From: Citrus sinensis
Taxonomy: Eukaryota > Streptophyta > Magnoliopsida > Sapindales > Rutaceae
DNA: 64,000 bases
NCBI RefSeq assembly: GCF_022201045.2
Contig: NC_068559.1
Coordinates: 2,392,501 to 2,456,500, forward strand
Direction of reading: 5' to 3'
A program made the translations under genes and the position numbers. This document shows positions 15,084 to 28,200 of this stretch, one piece after another; within the stretch, counting starts at the first letter, position 1; each line of letters begins with the position of its first letter. The notes below the pieces were generated by a model. That model saw only the letters and a list, made by a program, of their open reading frames with translations, was not told where the DNA came from and did no database searches.

Positions 15084-15555
15084 ACAAATTCAGATCCCCA
15101 CCCGCACAAAAGATGAAGAAATTCATTAGGGCGAGAGAATTCCCAAAGCTACCATGTGATTCCTCTCCCACCATCTGGAATAAGACCAGCAAAAGATGGT
15201 TCTTCCCAAGAAGAAGCAAGGACTCCAGCCTAAATTCTTTTACCACAGGATGTTTCAGCTTTTTCGCTAATACAATTGAAACACATTCGATACTTTTAAA
15301 ATTATTGAAAAACAGAAACAACAACATCCGTGCATTTAGCAATCCATGCATCAAATTTATTTCATCAAAAGAAAGAGAAAATATTGCTCAGAATTTTGAC
15401 AATAGTTCTCAATCCATCAACAAAACCCACAAATCAAAACTACTGTAGTCTCAACTACATAGCAATTTCAATTATGTTTCACAACTTCAACAAGAGTTGT
15501 AGCTAATTCACAAGAACCTTAAGCTTCTGAAAAAATAGAGGCACATCAGCTTGCT

Positions 15556-16924
15556 TCAATACCTGTGTGCCAACTTCTCCTTCTCCTGGTAATTTTGGAC
15601 ATAACTGCACCAATTACAAACATCCAGCATATAAATAAACAGAGTAATTACATTAGCTGTGTAAGAATATCCGACAAGCCAAGAATGGCAGGCCTTATAG
15701 AGGGAAGAGAGGAAACAGAAAATGGGCAAAATTGTTTGATCTTCCAAGTGCAGTGCAGTACAGATTTTTGGCACATCATATATTTCTCAGAGTCAGAAAA
15801 TAAATGGGTAATTGGCACAGATAATGCTAACCTTAGTCAACAGTTAATTTTAGAACAAACAGACAGTGCAATTCAAGCATCTCTGAGTCATACATCTTTA
15901 ACACATCTTTCTTCTAATGCCTGGAATATGTGCATGATCGACACCGTATTACATGGCAACATAACAACAAGAAGTTGGACCAGATCCCCAAACTAGGGCA
16001 GCTTATACTGGGTGAGAAATTTAAAGACACAATAACTTGGATTATCTAAATTGAGTTTGAAGGCTTCAAAATCATAAACACAGTCACAGATTGAAGGCTT
16101 CAAAGTCATAAACACATTCACAAAATGTCAAATGTCAAGAATACACTAAGATGCTGAAACAGGTCTGCAATTTTTCAAATCTCTTTGAGCTTTTATAACA
16201 ACCATGATGCTTAGGAAGACATGTTGCATTCAAATCTACAGGTTCACTCCAAAATGACGAAATTTTTGCTCTACATCACACGGTAAAACTCTAGTTCACG
16301 GTCTTTGTGCTTTTATTACTACCATGATTCTTAGGAGACCATTTCCCATCTAACCTCTAGATGTTCACTTAATTTTTCTCCCCCTCTTCATCACACACCA
16401 AAGGCCAATCACCAAGTTTGCAAATTTACAAATGGCTTTCCAGCTACCATGATCCTTATGCAACCTTCACACATATTCCATTTCTAGATTTTTCACTTCA
16501 ACATGTTGAATCTATGCTCTCAATCCCTCAAATAATAAATCAAACAAAAAAACTACAAATTTTTACAGCGAGTCAGCCTAGAGAATGCGATAAATCAAAC
16601 ACTTTTTAACCTAATAATAAGTCATCAACTAGAAAAAATCGAATTTGCCAAACCCTATATTGAATTGCTAGGAGATATAGCAAATTCTATTGATTTAACA
16701 TGGAGCCTGGATACATAAGATAAAATAAAAATAAAACTAAAACAGAGAGCTTACGCATAGGTGCCGACGAGAGGACCGAGCAAAAGGATAGTGCTGATCC
16801 AATTATCGGAGACCTTGTGATGGATCTTACCGGTCAGATCCTTCCAAAGCCCCGGCATAATCTTTTGTTGAAATGGCGACAGTGCGTACACCACCGCCTT
16901 CATTCTCACCGGCTGCTTTCCCAT
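15556..16924 (-). CDS. QCR8: Cytochrome b-c1 complex subunit 8 (QCR8)
   Basis: Two exons, 16924-16755 and 15604-15556, give 72 residues, exactly the plant family length. It begins MGKQPVRMKAVVYALSPFQQ, contains PGLWKDLTGKIHHKVSDNW, and ends with EKEKLAHRY; these are hallmarks of plant QCR8, the small ubiquinone-binding-type subunit of mitochondrial complex III. One membrane helix spans about 43-60. The intron of about 1.15 kb splits the codon for Ala within YAY. The last exon is only 49 bases, so automated annotation may miss it. A (CT)n tract sits just upstream of the start at 16937-16962, probably in the leader. Confidence 0.97.
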
Positions 16925-16931
16925 GTCTTTT

Positions 16932-16966
<35 letters not shown>

Positions 16967-17265
16967 TCTTAATTTCTCGCAATTTCTCGCCCTCAGCAGT
17001 CAGCAGTCAGCTCCCAATTATAACCTAACCCGCGACCGGTTTTAGTTAAGCTTGGATATGGATACGCTTATCGCCTCACCCAAACACATTTCTCCAGAAT
17101 TGTCTCCTTGCCACGTGAGGTAAAGCTGACGACGTGGCTAGTCCTGTGGAACTCTCCAGATGATTACGTGTCTCTTCTTCGAACCTTTGACTTAATTGCC
17201 CATATGTCCAACGAAGGATCAGCAAACAGCTGCCGGAACTTCGTGCACTTGAGCAGAGAATAAAA
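16925..17265. promoter_or_regulatory. Short divergent promoter between QCR8 and glyoxalase II
   Basis: Only 341 bases separate the two start codons. The gap holds a (CT)n tract (16937-16962), a G-box CACGTG (17112-17117) and an ACGTGGC ABRE-like core (17132-17138). Such G-box/ABRE pairs bind bZIP and bHLH factors in plants. Shared control of both genes is inference. Confidence 0.6.
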
Positions 17266-19838
17266 ATGAAAATCTTTCATATTCCTTGTTTGGAAGACAA
17301 CTATGCCTACCTGTAAATTAACATAAATTTTTATTTTTTTAAATATTTTGATGAAGAAAATTAGTTTTTTTTTTTAATTATAAAAAATAAATTTTTTTCC
17401 TTTTTTTTCTGGGTTTTGCAGGGTCATTGATGAGACCACTAAAGAAGCTGCGGTTGTTGATCCAGTGGAGCCAGAGAAGATCATTGAGGCTGCCAAACAA
17501 CATGGTGTCAATCTCACCACCGTTCTCACTACTCATCATCACTGGTACTTGGCTTTTGTTTTGAAAAAAAAAAAAAGAATTGTTCAATTTTTATTTTTTA
17601 TTTTTATTTTTTCAGTTTGGTTTGTGTATGATTAGGGACCATGCTGGAGGGAACGAAAAGATGAAGGAGATGGTGCCTGGGATTAAGGTGTATGGTGGCT
17701 CACTTGATAATGTAAAGGGGTGCACTCATCAAGTGGAAAATGGTGATAAGTTCTCAATTGGAGCTCATGTCAATGTACTGTCTCTTCACACACCTTGGTA
17801 TGCTTATAATTACCTGTTCTCTTAAATATTTCTTCATTTTTAATTATTTATGACTGTGTTTTCAGTGTATGTTTGTGACTGGTTTCACTAAGTTTTGAAA
17901 GTAAGCACAACAACTGAAGTGTCTAATAAACACCCAATTTTATTTGGTAGCTAATGTTTACGAACTGCATATTCTTTTATGTTTGACAGCTAGTAATTCT
18001 AATTCACAGAGGCTCTGGATTAAAACTTAAAAAGCACAACTCCTCAAACCCAGACCAAACATGATTTTAGTTCGGTTCCCTTGCATCTATAGATTACTCT
18101 TTACTCTTCTTTAATTTCAGAACCTGCTTTTGTACTTAACAAACATCTTTTGCAAAGTCTGTGAACCTCCAACTTCCAATATGGTTTTAGACCATGAGTC
18201 TTTTAATCCACAGCTTGCTTTATTTTCTGTTTACCGAGGGTTTCTGACTTCTTTTTTGATTTGCTTACCACCAGCCATACCAAAGGTCACATAAGTTATT
18301 ATGTGACTGGAAAAGAGGGAGAAGACCCAGCTGTTTTCACTGGAGACACACTGGTGAGTTTAGGAAGGATTTTATTGCTTCCTTTTGCATGAAGCTGTCC
18401 ATCAAGAGATCTTTGGGCAAGTTAGAGAACATGTTTGCTAAAATGATGAGCAGCAAATTCAAAGCCTACAGTTAGATTCTCAAAATTCATGGATGTGTTA
18501 AGCCTTTTGCATTTTGGACCATCAAAAATCCCTGTTTATTGGAAATTTGTTGATCAGTCATTGGGCGGTTGTCCTTACGTTGTTTAAATTTTTTTTTTTT
18601 TTTAACTTGTATATCTGTTGCCTGACCATTTTTTAATATGCAGTTTGTTGCTGGTTGTGGAAAATTTTTTGAAGGCTCGGCAGAACAGATGTATCAATCC
18701 CTGTGCGTGACATTGGGCTCATTACCTCAGCCAACTCAAGTTTACTGTGGCCATGAGGTAAACTATTGAAACTAAAATGCTGAAATTACTTCTTAAGATA
18801 AGCTTGAAGTTTGGTCATAACTTAAAACTCCCTACTCTAGTAGATGAGTAATTATAAGCCTTCCATATGAAATCCTGCTTCTACAGATTTTGTGCAATTC
18901 TCTTAATGGACTATCATTACGTTAAAAACCTCCAAAAAAGATTTCAGAATTACTAAATCGGTTTTTCGACCATCTGGAGCTAGCATAGGTTACTGACTAC
19001 AGCTGTCAGTGAAACTGCAAAATTTAGAGCAAGGTTGGTGTGTGAGAAATTTACACGCCAGCTTCAGGTAGTTTGCAATGGAGGTTGTGACTTGTGAGAT
19101 AGTTAAGCATCTAAAACCCTTAATACTCTCAAGTGCTAGTTACTATTTTCTAGTTACTGGATTCTCCCTGTTGTGCACAAAATGTACCTGCTAAATACTT
19201 TACTCATAAGCTGCATCCCACGGGAATGTGATAATACAACAATGTGTAAGTATGAAGTTTAGAGTTGAATGGATTCCTTCCCTTGTAGTTGTTGAAACTT
19301 GTTATGTTCTACCTTAAGTCCAATTTTTACTATAAAGGAACTGGCATAAGTTTTGTTGTCCTTTCTTTTTTTTAAAGGTTAATGTAACATTTGATTTGTT
19401 GTTTCTCCAGTACACAGTGAAGAACCTACTATTTGCTCTTACTGTCGAACCAAGCAATGTGAAGCTACAGCAAAAATTGGCGTGGGCTCAGAACCAGCAG
19501 CAAGCTGGCTTGCCAACCATTCCCTCAACCATTGAGGAAGAGTTGGAGACGAACCCCTTCATGCGTGTTGATCTACCAGAGCTTCAGGTCACCTAATATC
19601 CACAAAAGAGTTACCTTTCAGTTGTGCAGAATAAAACAATTTAATGTTTGGACACAGATTATTCAGCCCACGTCAAAAGCTATCAATAATTCACGACACT
19701 GCATTTCCTTCAGAGTGCTTCATTTTGCAATATTTCTGATGTTGATATTTGCCTTGTTTACAGGAGTTGGTTGGTTTCAATGATCCCATTGAAGCTCTCC
19801 GGGAGATAAGGAAGCGAAAGGACAATTGGAGAGGCTGA
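17266..19838 (+). CDS. GLX2-2: Cytosolic hydroxyacylglutathione hydrolase (glyoxalase II)
   Basis: Seven exons, 17266-17312, 17422-17544, 17636-17797, 18275-18353, 18644-18757, 19411-19587 and 19764-19838, give 258 residues, the length of cytosolic GLX2-2. It hydrolyses S-D-lactoylglutathione to D-lactate and glutathione, the second step of methylglyoxal detoxification. The metallo-beta-lactamase binuclear site is complete: THHHWDH at 53-59, the later CHTKGH histidine, the FTGDTLF aspartate and the YCGHE histidine. The C-terminal substrate domain contains KRKDNWRG. There is no transit peptide, so the enzyme should be cytosolic. All splice sites are GT-AG; the metal motif is split between exons 2 and 3. 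Confidence 0.98.
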
Positions 19839-21742
19839 TTAAGGACCTGCATCAAGCCTTTACATTTTTTCCACCCCAGTTTGCTTTTGTTTATTTATTT
19901 GGGGTGGGAATGGTGCCATATATGGAACTTGGTTTGTTTTGTAAATGTCTGAAACTTACAGGCTACAGGGTTCCCAGTTGTTTGCTTCGACTTAAAACGG
20001 GCTCATGTTAGTGTTGTGTTCTTGATGTTGCTTGTCCTATGCTAATAATGATGAAATGTTGGAATTGTTTTAAGTTCCCTGATCTCAGTGTTTTATTAGA
20101 GTGAAAGATAAATTGTTTCTTTTTTGACTTAGGCTGCTGGCATCCCTCAACTGGGGTTCATGCTTCAGCCGGATGCATGGGTAGAATTCTCCCCAGTTCC
20201 TTTGCAACACAAAATCTCTAGTTTTATCCCCAACTATCCATCTTTCAATTGGTAACTCAAGATTTTTCAATGGATTCTCTCCAAAAAAAAAAAAAAAATT
20301 AAATTAAAAATCTGTATATAAAATAAATTGGGGTATATTAACAAAAATGGTCGCCGTGGTTCGCTACCCCTCAAAACATGACGTGCAATTACAGTTCAAG
20401 GGTTGCCGACTACACTGCTTTGACTTCATCCTTTTTCATTTGTGCGGTTGGTAACAGTACCAGATCTATGAAAATGTTACGAGCTTTGAAATGATTTTTT
20501 AAATCAAATTCCTATTAAAAAAAATGATTTTTTTATTTTTTATTTTTATCCAAACCATGACACTTCTTAATTCTAATTATTTGAATTGACTAGGCGTTAT
20601 AATACCGGTAAATTGCCAGCAGGAGCAGGTCTGCGAAAAAATATATATAAAACTCAGAGAAAGCGATTACCAACTGGTACGTGATGCTGATACCAATACC
20701 AAATCACATATTAAAAGAAATAAAAAAGGACAGAAAATACACAAGATGCCAAGGATTGCTTTAATTTACTTGCCCACCCCGATGTTCTAAGAATTGACAG
20801 AACGACCCTCTTTCTTTGTTTTTTTCTTTTTTGGCTTATTTAGACACCTTGAACAACGAGTGGGATTTTATTTTGACTTCTTTGGGATGACAAGAGCTGT
20901 TTCATAAAAGAAATAATGGATGAGTCATATACAATGTTAACCATAATTATTCTTAGCAGAAGAATATATAGATATATTAATGAGACTATTGAAAATACAT
21001 GTAAAGGAGTTGATTATTTTAATTGTTATGAGTACCTAAATATTTAAGAATTACTGTAATACATAATAATAGTTCCTTAACAATTAAGAAATGGGCACAC
21101 AATATTTTAAAAATAAGCATACTTTTCTTTTACATACATATTCTTTTGTTAATATTTATTAATTATTTTAGGATATTGAATATATTTTTATATTTTATTC
21201 TTCTAAAGTCTAAACCATGCGATGCTGAGAATGGTTTATCAAAAGAATCACTAGAGAACTCGCAAGTGCAAAGTGACTACCCAAATTTAGGGCGGGTTTA
21301 TATGTTCATTCTTGAAATAAATGAGGATCTGTGAACTAATTAAGTAAAAAAATAGGGGTTTACACGTTATTTCCTCGAGGACAAAATGGAAAATCAGAAG
21401 GAAACAGAAAATATCTCAGACACCACTTTTCCGGTACTTGCGGGGAAGGTTAGAATAATTTTTTTTTTTTTTAATAAATTTAACTTTGAAGCTGTAGATA
21501 GAGAGACGCGTTCTCGCATCACTTTCGTCCAATTTGCAGCGTAAGAATAAAGAAAAAGCCTTTTGAAGATCAAGCCAATCATATTGGATCATCGTCATCT
21601 CCACATCTGATTCATTCTTCAGCTTAATCTTTTTTGTCAAAATCGACTAAATACCCTCCAAAGTCTCAATCTTTTTCAAACAATCCCCCAGGTCCCAGGT
21701 CCAAGGTCACTGTGTCTGCATCATCGCGTCCCCTCGTTAAAA
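19839..21742. other. Intergenic region
   Basis: The left part is the glyoxalase II 3' region; the right part is the leader and promoter of the RING gene. Between them I see AT-rich sequence with no supported gene or clear element. Confidence 0.5.
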
Positions 21743-24700
21743 ATGGAAACTTCAGTTCCCGGTCATTCTTCTTCACCGCTGCCGGATGATGATCGTACTA
21801 GTACTAGTGCTAGTGCAAGTGATAATTCAAGAAGCTATGAGGTTCAGTTACCAGCTGCGCTCAACTTGTTCCGGTCACCACTCTCTCTTTTATTGGAATA
21901 TTCTCGTGTCATGTCTACAAGCCAAGAATCTGAGCAGGATCGTTTGACGGTCAATGCTGATTCTGAAGCTCGGGGTCAAACCCAGCTGCCCAATTCTGCT
22001 CTGAGTACAGGGGAGGTCTCTATTCAGATAATTAGGCAAGAAAATGGTGAAGCCACGGGGGCAGGAGAAGATAATGAGGGAAATGCAATTGGGGAAGGTG
22101 AAACGGTGCCGTTGGCGGCTTCAGAAGGTAGCACCAGTAGGGAAGGTTCTTATCAGAGCTATGATATTCACCAGTTTGCTCGGTGGGTGGAACAAGTTCT
22201 TCCTTTTTCCTTGCTGTTGTTGGTCGTTTTTGTTCGTCAGCATTTGCAAGGTACTTGTTCCTGATTCTGATTGTTCAAATCCTGAATGTTGTACATATTA
22301 TTATTGTAATTTCCATTTTCAATAGCTAATGTGTTTTGACTTTTGAATTTGGGATGGGAAAGCAATCGGATTTGGGTTAGTCAGTGGATGAAGGTTTTGT
22401 TAGTGAATGGAAACTTATTAAGTTGCCTTTACAACATATTTCCATGTGCTTCGTGTTCTTGTTTAGGCTGTTAGTTTGGGTTGTATGATGGAGAAAATTT
22501 TGAAAAACTCACTCAAGGTTCGGCGAGATTAAGGGTCAGATTGGTATTGTTGTGGCTTTTAAAATGATCGCTGGTGGTTGTGCTGAAAAAATAATCGAAT
22601 TTGTTTTCAAAAGTATTGTGGGTATTAAAAGCAATTTATATGCATTTGGTAATTTTCAATGTCGAAATGCGTCTATTTGGTCTCAAAATGTTACATAATA
22701 GCAAGATTGTGGTCTAATCTAAGATGTTGCGGATGTTAATTTACTGTAGACCTTGATTGGACAACTTGAAAGTGACCGGTTGGTCCAAGAAGCTGCAATT
22801 AGAGAGAATGCATTCAAGTTAGGTTCCTCACAGGGAAATGTGTTTCCTTTCTGTATCCTTCTGTTTGTACTGATAAAGTATTTGTCTATTATGTCAAGAA
22901 GAAAAGGAAAGAGAGAAATTAAGAACCGTGAAGATATGATCCTATGATTTACCCTAATGCTAGAGCAGCTATATTAATTCTTCATCACATGAAACAACCT
23001 ACAACCTGTTAGGGAAGTTTGATTGGTATTTTGGAAACTTTAAGTAAGCTTTTATTGCATTATCTCTGATCATGTATAGCTTCTGTGTCTAGTTCTTTAA
23101 TTATTCAACTCTTTGAAGAAACTTTTCTTAGTAACAATTTCTTTGTTGCAGGTTTCTTTGTTACTGTTTGGATTACAGCTGTAATTTTTAAGTCGAATGA
23201 TATTCTTCGAAAGCAGACTGCTTTAAAGGTGGTTTGACGTGTCTTCCAACTTTTAAAGTTCCTTGAATTCAAACTCACTCTCCAACCCACTTATTTTCTT
23301 TTCCCAAGCAACGACCTAATTTCTTGTTGCTTTTTGCAGGGAGAGAGGAAAAACTATATTCTCTTTATGATCTTTATAGGTTTTATGTTTCAGGTGATTG
23401 GTATCTACTGGTGGTTTCGGAGTGATGATATTTTATATCCATTGCTCATGATTCCTCCAAGTACAATACCACCTTTCTGGCATGCCGTATTCATCATCTT
23501 AGTGAATGGTATGTATTTGATTAGTCATTACTGTGCTTGTTTTGTAATTAGTACAATAGAGATTTTGGATTGCTTCTAACCTGGATTTGAACTCTCGCAT
23601 CTGTGCTGATGATGAAGATTCCTGTAATAATTAAGTTTTTTTGGTTTAAGTTCCCAGTTATTTAGTCATTTTGTGAAGTTATCACATGGTTTCTTTTTGT
23701 TGATTTCAGTTATTGTGTGGTCATGACTTTGTTTCATTTCACTTCTCCAGAAAAATCATTAATGTGGATGTGCAATCTGTAGCTTTATAAAAGATTTTGC
23801 TTTCCTTTCTCAATTGATTTGTCCAATTGCCCTTTCTCACTACTTTCACAGCATATATGCCTTAAATTTATGGCTTAGTGATATTTTGAATGTGCTGACA
23901 TGTTGAGCATTTGCTTCAATTTTTATCATATTCAGATACAATGGTAAGGCAGGCTGCTATGGCTATGAAGTGTCTACTGCTAATATATTACAAGAATGGA
24001 AGAGGCCACAATTTCCGTCGGCAGGTACAATGATTCCCTGGATCACTAAATTGTTTCCAAATAAAATGTGGAACTGCAAATATCGCTTTCATTCTCTCAG
24101 AATTCTCTGACTGTTTGCATCTGGTTTTGAAGGGTCAAATACTAACTCTAGTAGAGTATGCACTGCTGTTATACCGTGCCTTGTTGCCAACACCTGTCTG
24201 GTACAGATTTTTCTTGAACAAAGATTATGGAAGCCTCTTTTCATCTCTGACAACAGGGCTGTATTTAACTTTCAAGCTCACGACTGTTGTTGATAAGGTA
24301 CAGTTCCATCAGGGTCTTTAATTTTCTGCAGGTTGCACTTTGTTTCCTTTGAATAGGAAGAAATGCTTATAGTGTTGTTTAAAATGGTTTGGTTTGTTAT
24401 CTTTGGCAAATTGGAGCTACGCTTCAGGTTCAGAGTCTCTTTGCTGCCATAAGGGCATTATCACGGAAAGAAGTACACTATGGATCGTATGCCACTACAG
24501 AACAGGTATAATGGAGTCATTTTGTTTTATTTTTAAAAAGCATTGTGATTGATCTTTTCATTTGGTTTCTCTGCCTTATGGCCGAATGTAAGGACCTGTT
24601 GATGTTACTTTATGTTAAGAAGCTTTCTTGGTTTCCATAAATCCAGCTGTGCATATAATGTGAACTCCTGTATTTCTATTAGCGAGTTCTCCAATATATG

Positions 24701-25219
24701 CATTCTGAGTCCTAGATAATCTTTGTGCAGGTAAATGCAGCAGGGGATCTCTGTGCTATTTGCCAGGAAAAGATGCACGCTCCTATCCTGTTGCAATGTA
24801 AACACTTATTCTGTGAGGACTGTGTTTCTGAATGGTGAGTTTATGGTCTCATTTTCCTCATTTAACCTTTAGACTGTTATATTGTTAAATGTATAGTCCA
24901 AGATGCTTAAGAAGGAGTTAATAACTTGTTGCTTCCGGAGCTAATATTCTGGACTGCATAATGTTGATTTTCTTCAACCTCAATAAATGGATTTCAAGTT
25001 AGTCGGGCACAAAATGTTTCTATAAATTATGATAGGCAAGCAGATATCAACTGTATAGACTGTATTGCAAGGCTTCCTTCTTTGACTTGACCAATTCAAT
25101 GTCTGCATTTCAGGTTGGAGAGAGAAAGGACTTGCCCACTGTGCAGAGCTTTGGTTAAGCCTGCTGATCTGCGATCATTTGGGGATGGATCAACAAGCTT
25201 GCTCTTCCAGTTGTTCTAA
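21743..25219 (+). CDS. RNFT-like multi-pass membrane RING E3 ubiquitin ligase
   Basis: Eight exons, 21743-22250, 23152-23228, 23340-23508, 23936-24024, 24133-24297, 24428-24505, 24731-24834 and 25114-25219, give 431 residues. An acidic, Ser-rich disordered N-terminus (1-150) is followed by several hydrophobic segments (about 158-175, 178-190, 200-220, 232-250, 286-300, 318-335). A C-terminal C3HC4 RING begins LCAICQEK (first Cys about 370) and ends CPLCRALV. This matches RING finger and transmembrane-domain proteins (RNFT1/2-type), which in animals act in endoplasmic-reticulum ubiquitination; the plant role is inferred. The frame closes through every junction. Intron 1 is long (about 900 bases) and contains a coding-looking stretch noted in the findings. 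Confidence 0.93.
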
Positions 25220-28200
25220 AACCATGTTTTTGCTTCATTGTATATCTTTACACATGCAAATAGCTGATGCATATCATTTAAAACGTAATTCGTGGATTGG
25301 CTAGAGAGGTGGAAAAGAAAAATATTACCAGAATCAAGATCAGATTGGTAATGAGTTCATTCGTTACATATGTGAAGTTCGAGGATTGTTAAACAAAGGA
25401 GAGAGAATTCTAACCCCTATTCCATTCATACATTTAACTTTCTGATAAAAGAGGAAGCTTGTAGCTGTTTGCAACTTATTTTATGTTCATCTTTCGTTCA
25501 CACACTTAATTCAGAATGGGAATTGGGAAATCAACTGGAGATTATCTACATTACAGCCGTGGTCAGTTATAAATCAGGTTGGACTTAGTTTTATCTCTTG
25601 CATTCTCTCCTGAAAACTCCAAATTTTTTATAATGATGCCACCAAGTATTTAAAATTTTCAATGGGAGTAGACCCTCTGTACCTGACGGCGGTGGACGCA
25701 TGCACTATTCATCTTTTCTTCTAAATTTCTAATGGACTCCTTAAAAGTGCAGCGATCTGAATGAGGCCAGAATCTGCCTAGTTCATATGGGTTCATGACA
25801 CCAAACTTATGACTCCAAAAATGATCCTAGCACCTCTGAGAACTGGATCACGCTGGCCAATTTTGATTACGTAGATGCCGTAGTGCCCATTTATCATCAG
25901 ATTAATTAATAATAATCAGAATAAAATGGCAATTGTACTACATTGCCTGGACGGCCCTATCATTTCAAGCTCGCTAGTAAGATTGAGAACATTTACTGAC
26001 ACACTGACCATTAAGTGCGACCTTTTGCACAGTGCTTGAGTCTTAACAGGAAGTTTTGGGCCCACGGCTGTGTGGTGAAACTCAAAAACTCGTCAACATC
26101 ACATGATGGGATTTGTATACAGCATTGACCCTTCGATATTTGCATCATTATTGTTATCTCGGAGTATCTTTTCATGTTTCTTCTTTGCCAACATTGATAG
26201 TGGGATGATTCACATTCACCACAAAAATAACAAGACAAAAGGACAAACTATTTTATACTTGACCAAAGCTACAACTCACAACATATGACCACAGCACACT
26301 CAGGCCTCATCCCCTCCATTTGGGTTTTTTTCTGGTCAGGGATACTCGCAACCTCAACATATCTACCTCTTTTTGTTGTACAATTGTTGTATTCCTTGGC
26401 CATCAGATCATTTTTATGCACTCTAGATAAAAATGCTTATTACAGTATAGTTTAGGGGTCTGGAGATGGTTTTAATAATGTTCAGAGATCTAGAAAACAG
26501 TAAGATCATAAATTTACTACCATTAATATGTGGGGAGAAATCTATCTTCATTTCATCTCAAGATGAAATGATTTTATGTATGAATTGAGATTCTAAACAG
26601 AAACACTTATATAATCTAAAATCTATTGAGACTCTAGATAGATATTATATCCACTATTGTAAATTTAGAGATTTCAATAGAGTATAGGAAATTGTATAAA
26701 TATTCGTGCATTATACAAATATGCCTATCATTAACCTAAGATAAAAGATTTCAATTCAAATGTATATCTTGAGATGATACCTAGCCAAACTCTCCCACCT
26801 AATAATATCTTCCGTCTGAATTGGCCATGAGGGTGCCTTGGTCCAAAAAGAGGGGTAGTGGCTAGCTTTCGATTTACAGAATACGTAAAATAATGTTAAT
26901 GCTAGTAGTATTTCATTTTTCACTGTCTCCAACTTCCACTTATACTACACCATTCAAGTCATTTCATAAAGTCATACTAGAGTCAAGCTCAATAGAGTCA
27001 GCACACATCCTTCACTTTCATGGAGGATACATGTTTGTTGAGTTATTATATTTTAGCCTAAGAGTTTATTTAGTCCTTACATTTTGAAAAATATCTCAAA
27101 AAATCTTTATTATTAAATATATTACACTCATGCCCTTTCTTTTTCTTTACTTTTACAATAATATTCTTGGAACAATATTCTTGAGAATATTAATTAGTTT
27201 ATCTATAAAAAAATGTTATTTAATTAACAATTTAGCCTTAAAACTAAAAATAAATTTAATTTCTTTATTTTTCTTTTAGAATTAATTTAGTAAATTATTA
27301 TTTTTCACAAATAATTATTAGTAAGATTATAATTGCAACAGTATTAAACATTGCTATAAGTCATCCAATATTATTTATTTTAAATAATTAGAAGATTATT
27401 GTAAGGGTGTGAAAAGTATCAATTCATTCATACTAGTTATTAATTAACTTTTTTCATAAAATAATTGATTAATGTCTTTTCTAAAAGATTAAAAAAAAAA
27501 GAATGGTAAGAGTATCACATATTAAATAACAAAGGTGTCTTGAAATATTTTTTAAAATATAAAAACTAAACAAGTATTTAACCTAAAATATAGCAACTAT
27601 TCAAGCAAATACTCCTGTCACGAATTACATTTGGGCTTCACACAAGAGTCTATCCATCGAAAGGCACCTAAATCTCAGCGACTAGTTAGCAATGCGTGGT
27701 TTGGTTTGCAACTAGCGTTAGGATTGCCTGCTGACCTTAACATGACAAACAAAACTCCTTTCAAGTTGTGTCCAGATCATATGTGATATGTCCAGGATCC
27801 AATTGCATGATTTTCACGAGTTGATACTTTGCAGATTAAAGCTCATCCTCTCCCTGTAGCATTATAGCTACAGACAACTGGATGAGTGATGATACCAAAT
27901 GAGACTCAAGTGTGTGTGTGTGTGCACCACCTAAGTAGATAATAAGCTAACGTGTGGTCACCACAAAAGCACTTATCTCTATGAATTACCTGCACGATGC
28001 AGCTGAGCAGCGAGGAGTCAATAGGTAAAAGCACTTATTACCCTTTGAAATTCTCTGGCATTCTAAGAGCTTTATAGATATACGGGCTATCTTAAAAGAA
28101 GCTGCGTGCTGCTGCCACCGCTACTGCTGCTTATATATATGTGTGTACCTGCTTAACTGTTTTCCACCCACTTAAGTACTCCTTGGCTCGTTGTATCATC

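Larger units (their letters stand above)
11999..15555. other. Long AT-rich intergenic region
   Basis: No gene is supported. It holds the tandem duplication at 13.5-14.4 kb, a possible MITE at 14.5-15.1 kb and an (AT)n tract near 14381. The frame of 111 codons at 15113-15448 has no recognisable domain and looks like chance. Confidence 0.6.

Noticed and set aside
15113-15448. 111-codon plus-strand frame
   Set aside because: No recognisable domain, low-complexity basic and Asn-rich composition, no conserved neighbours.
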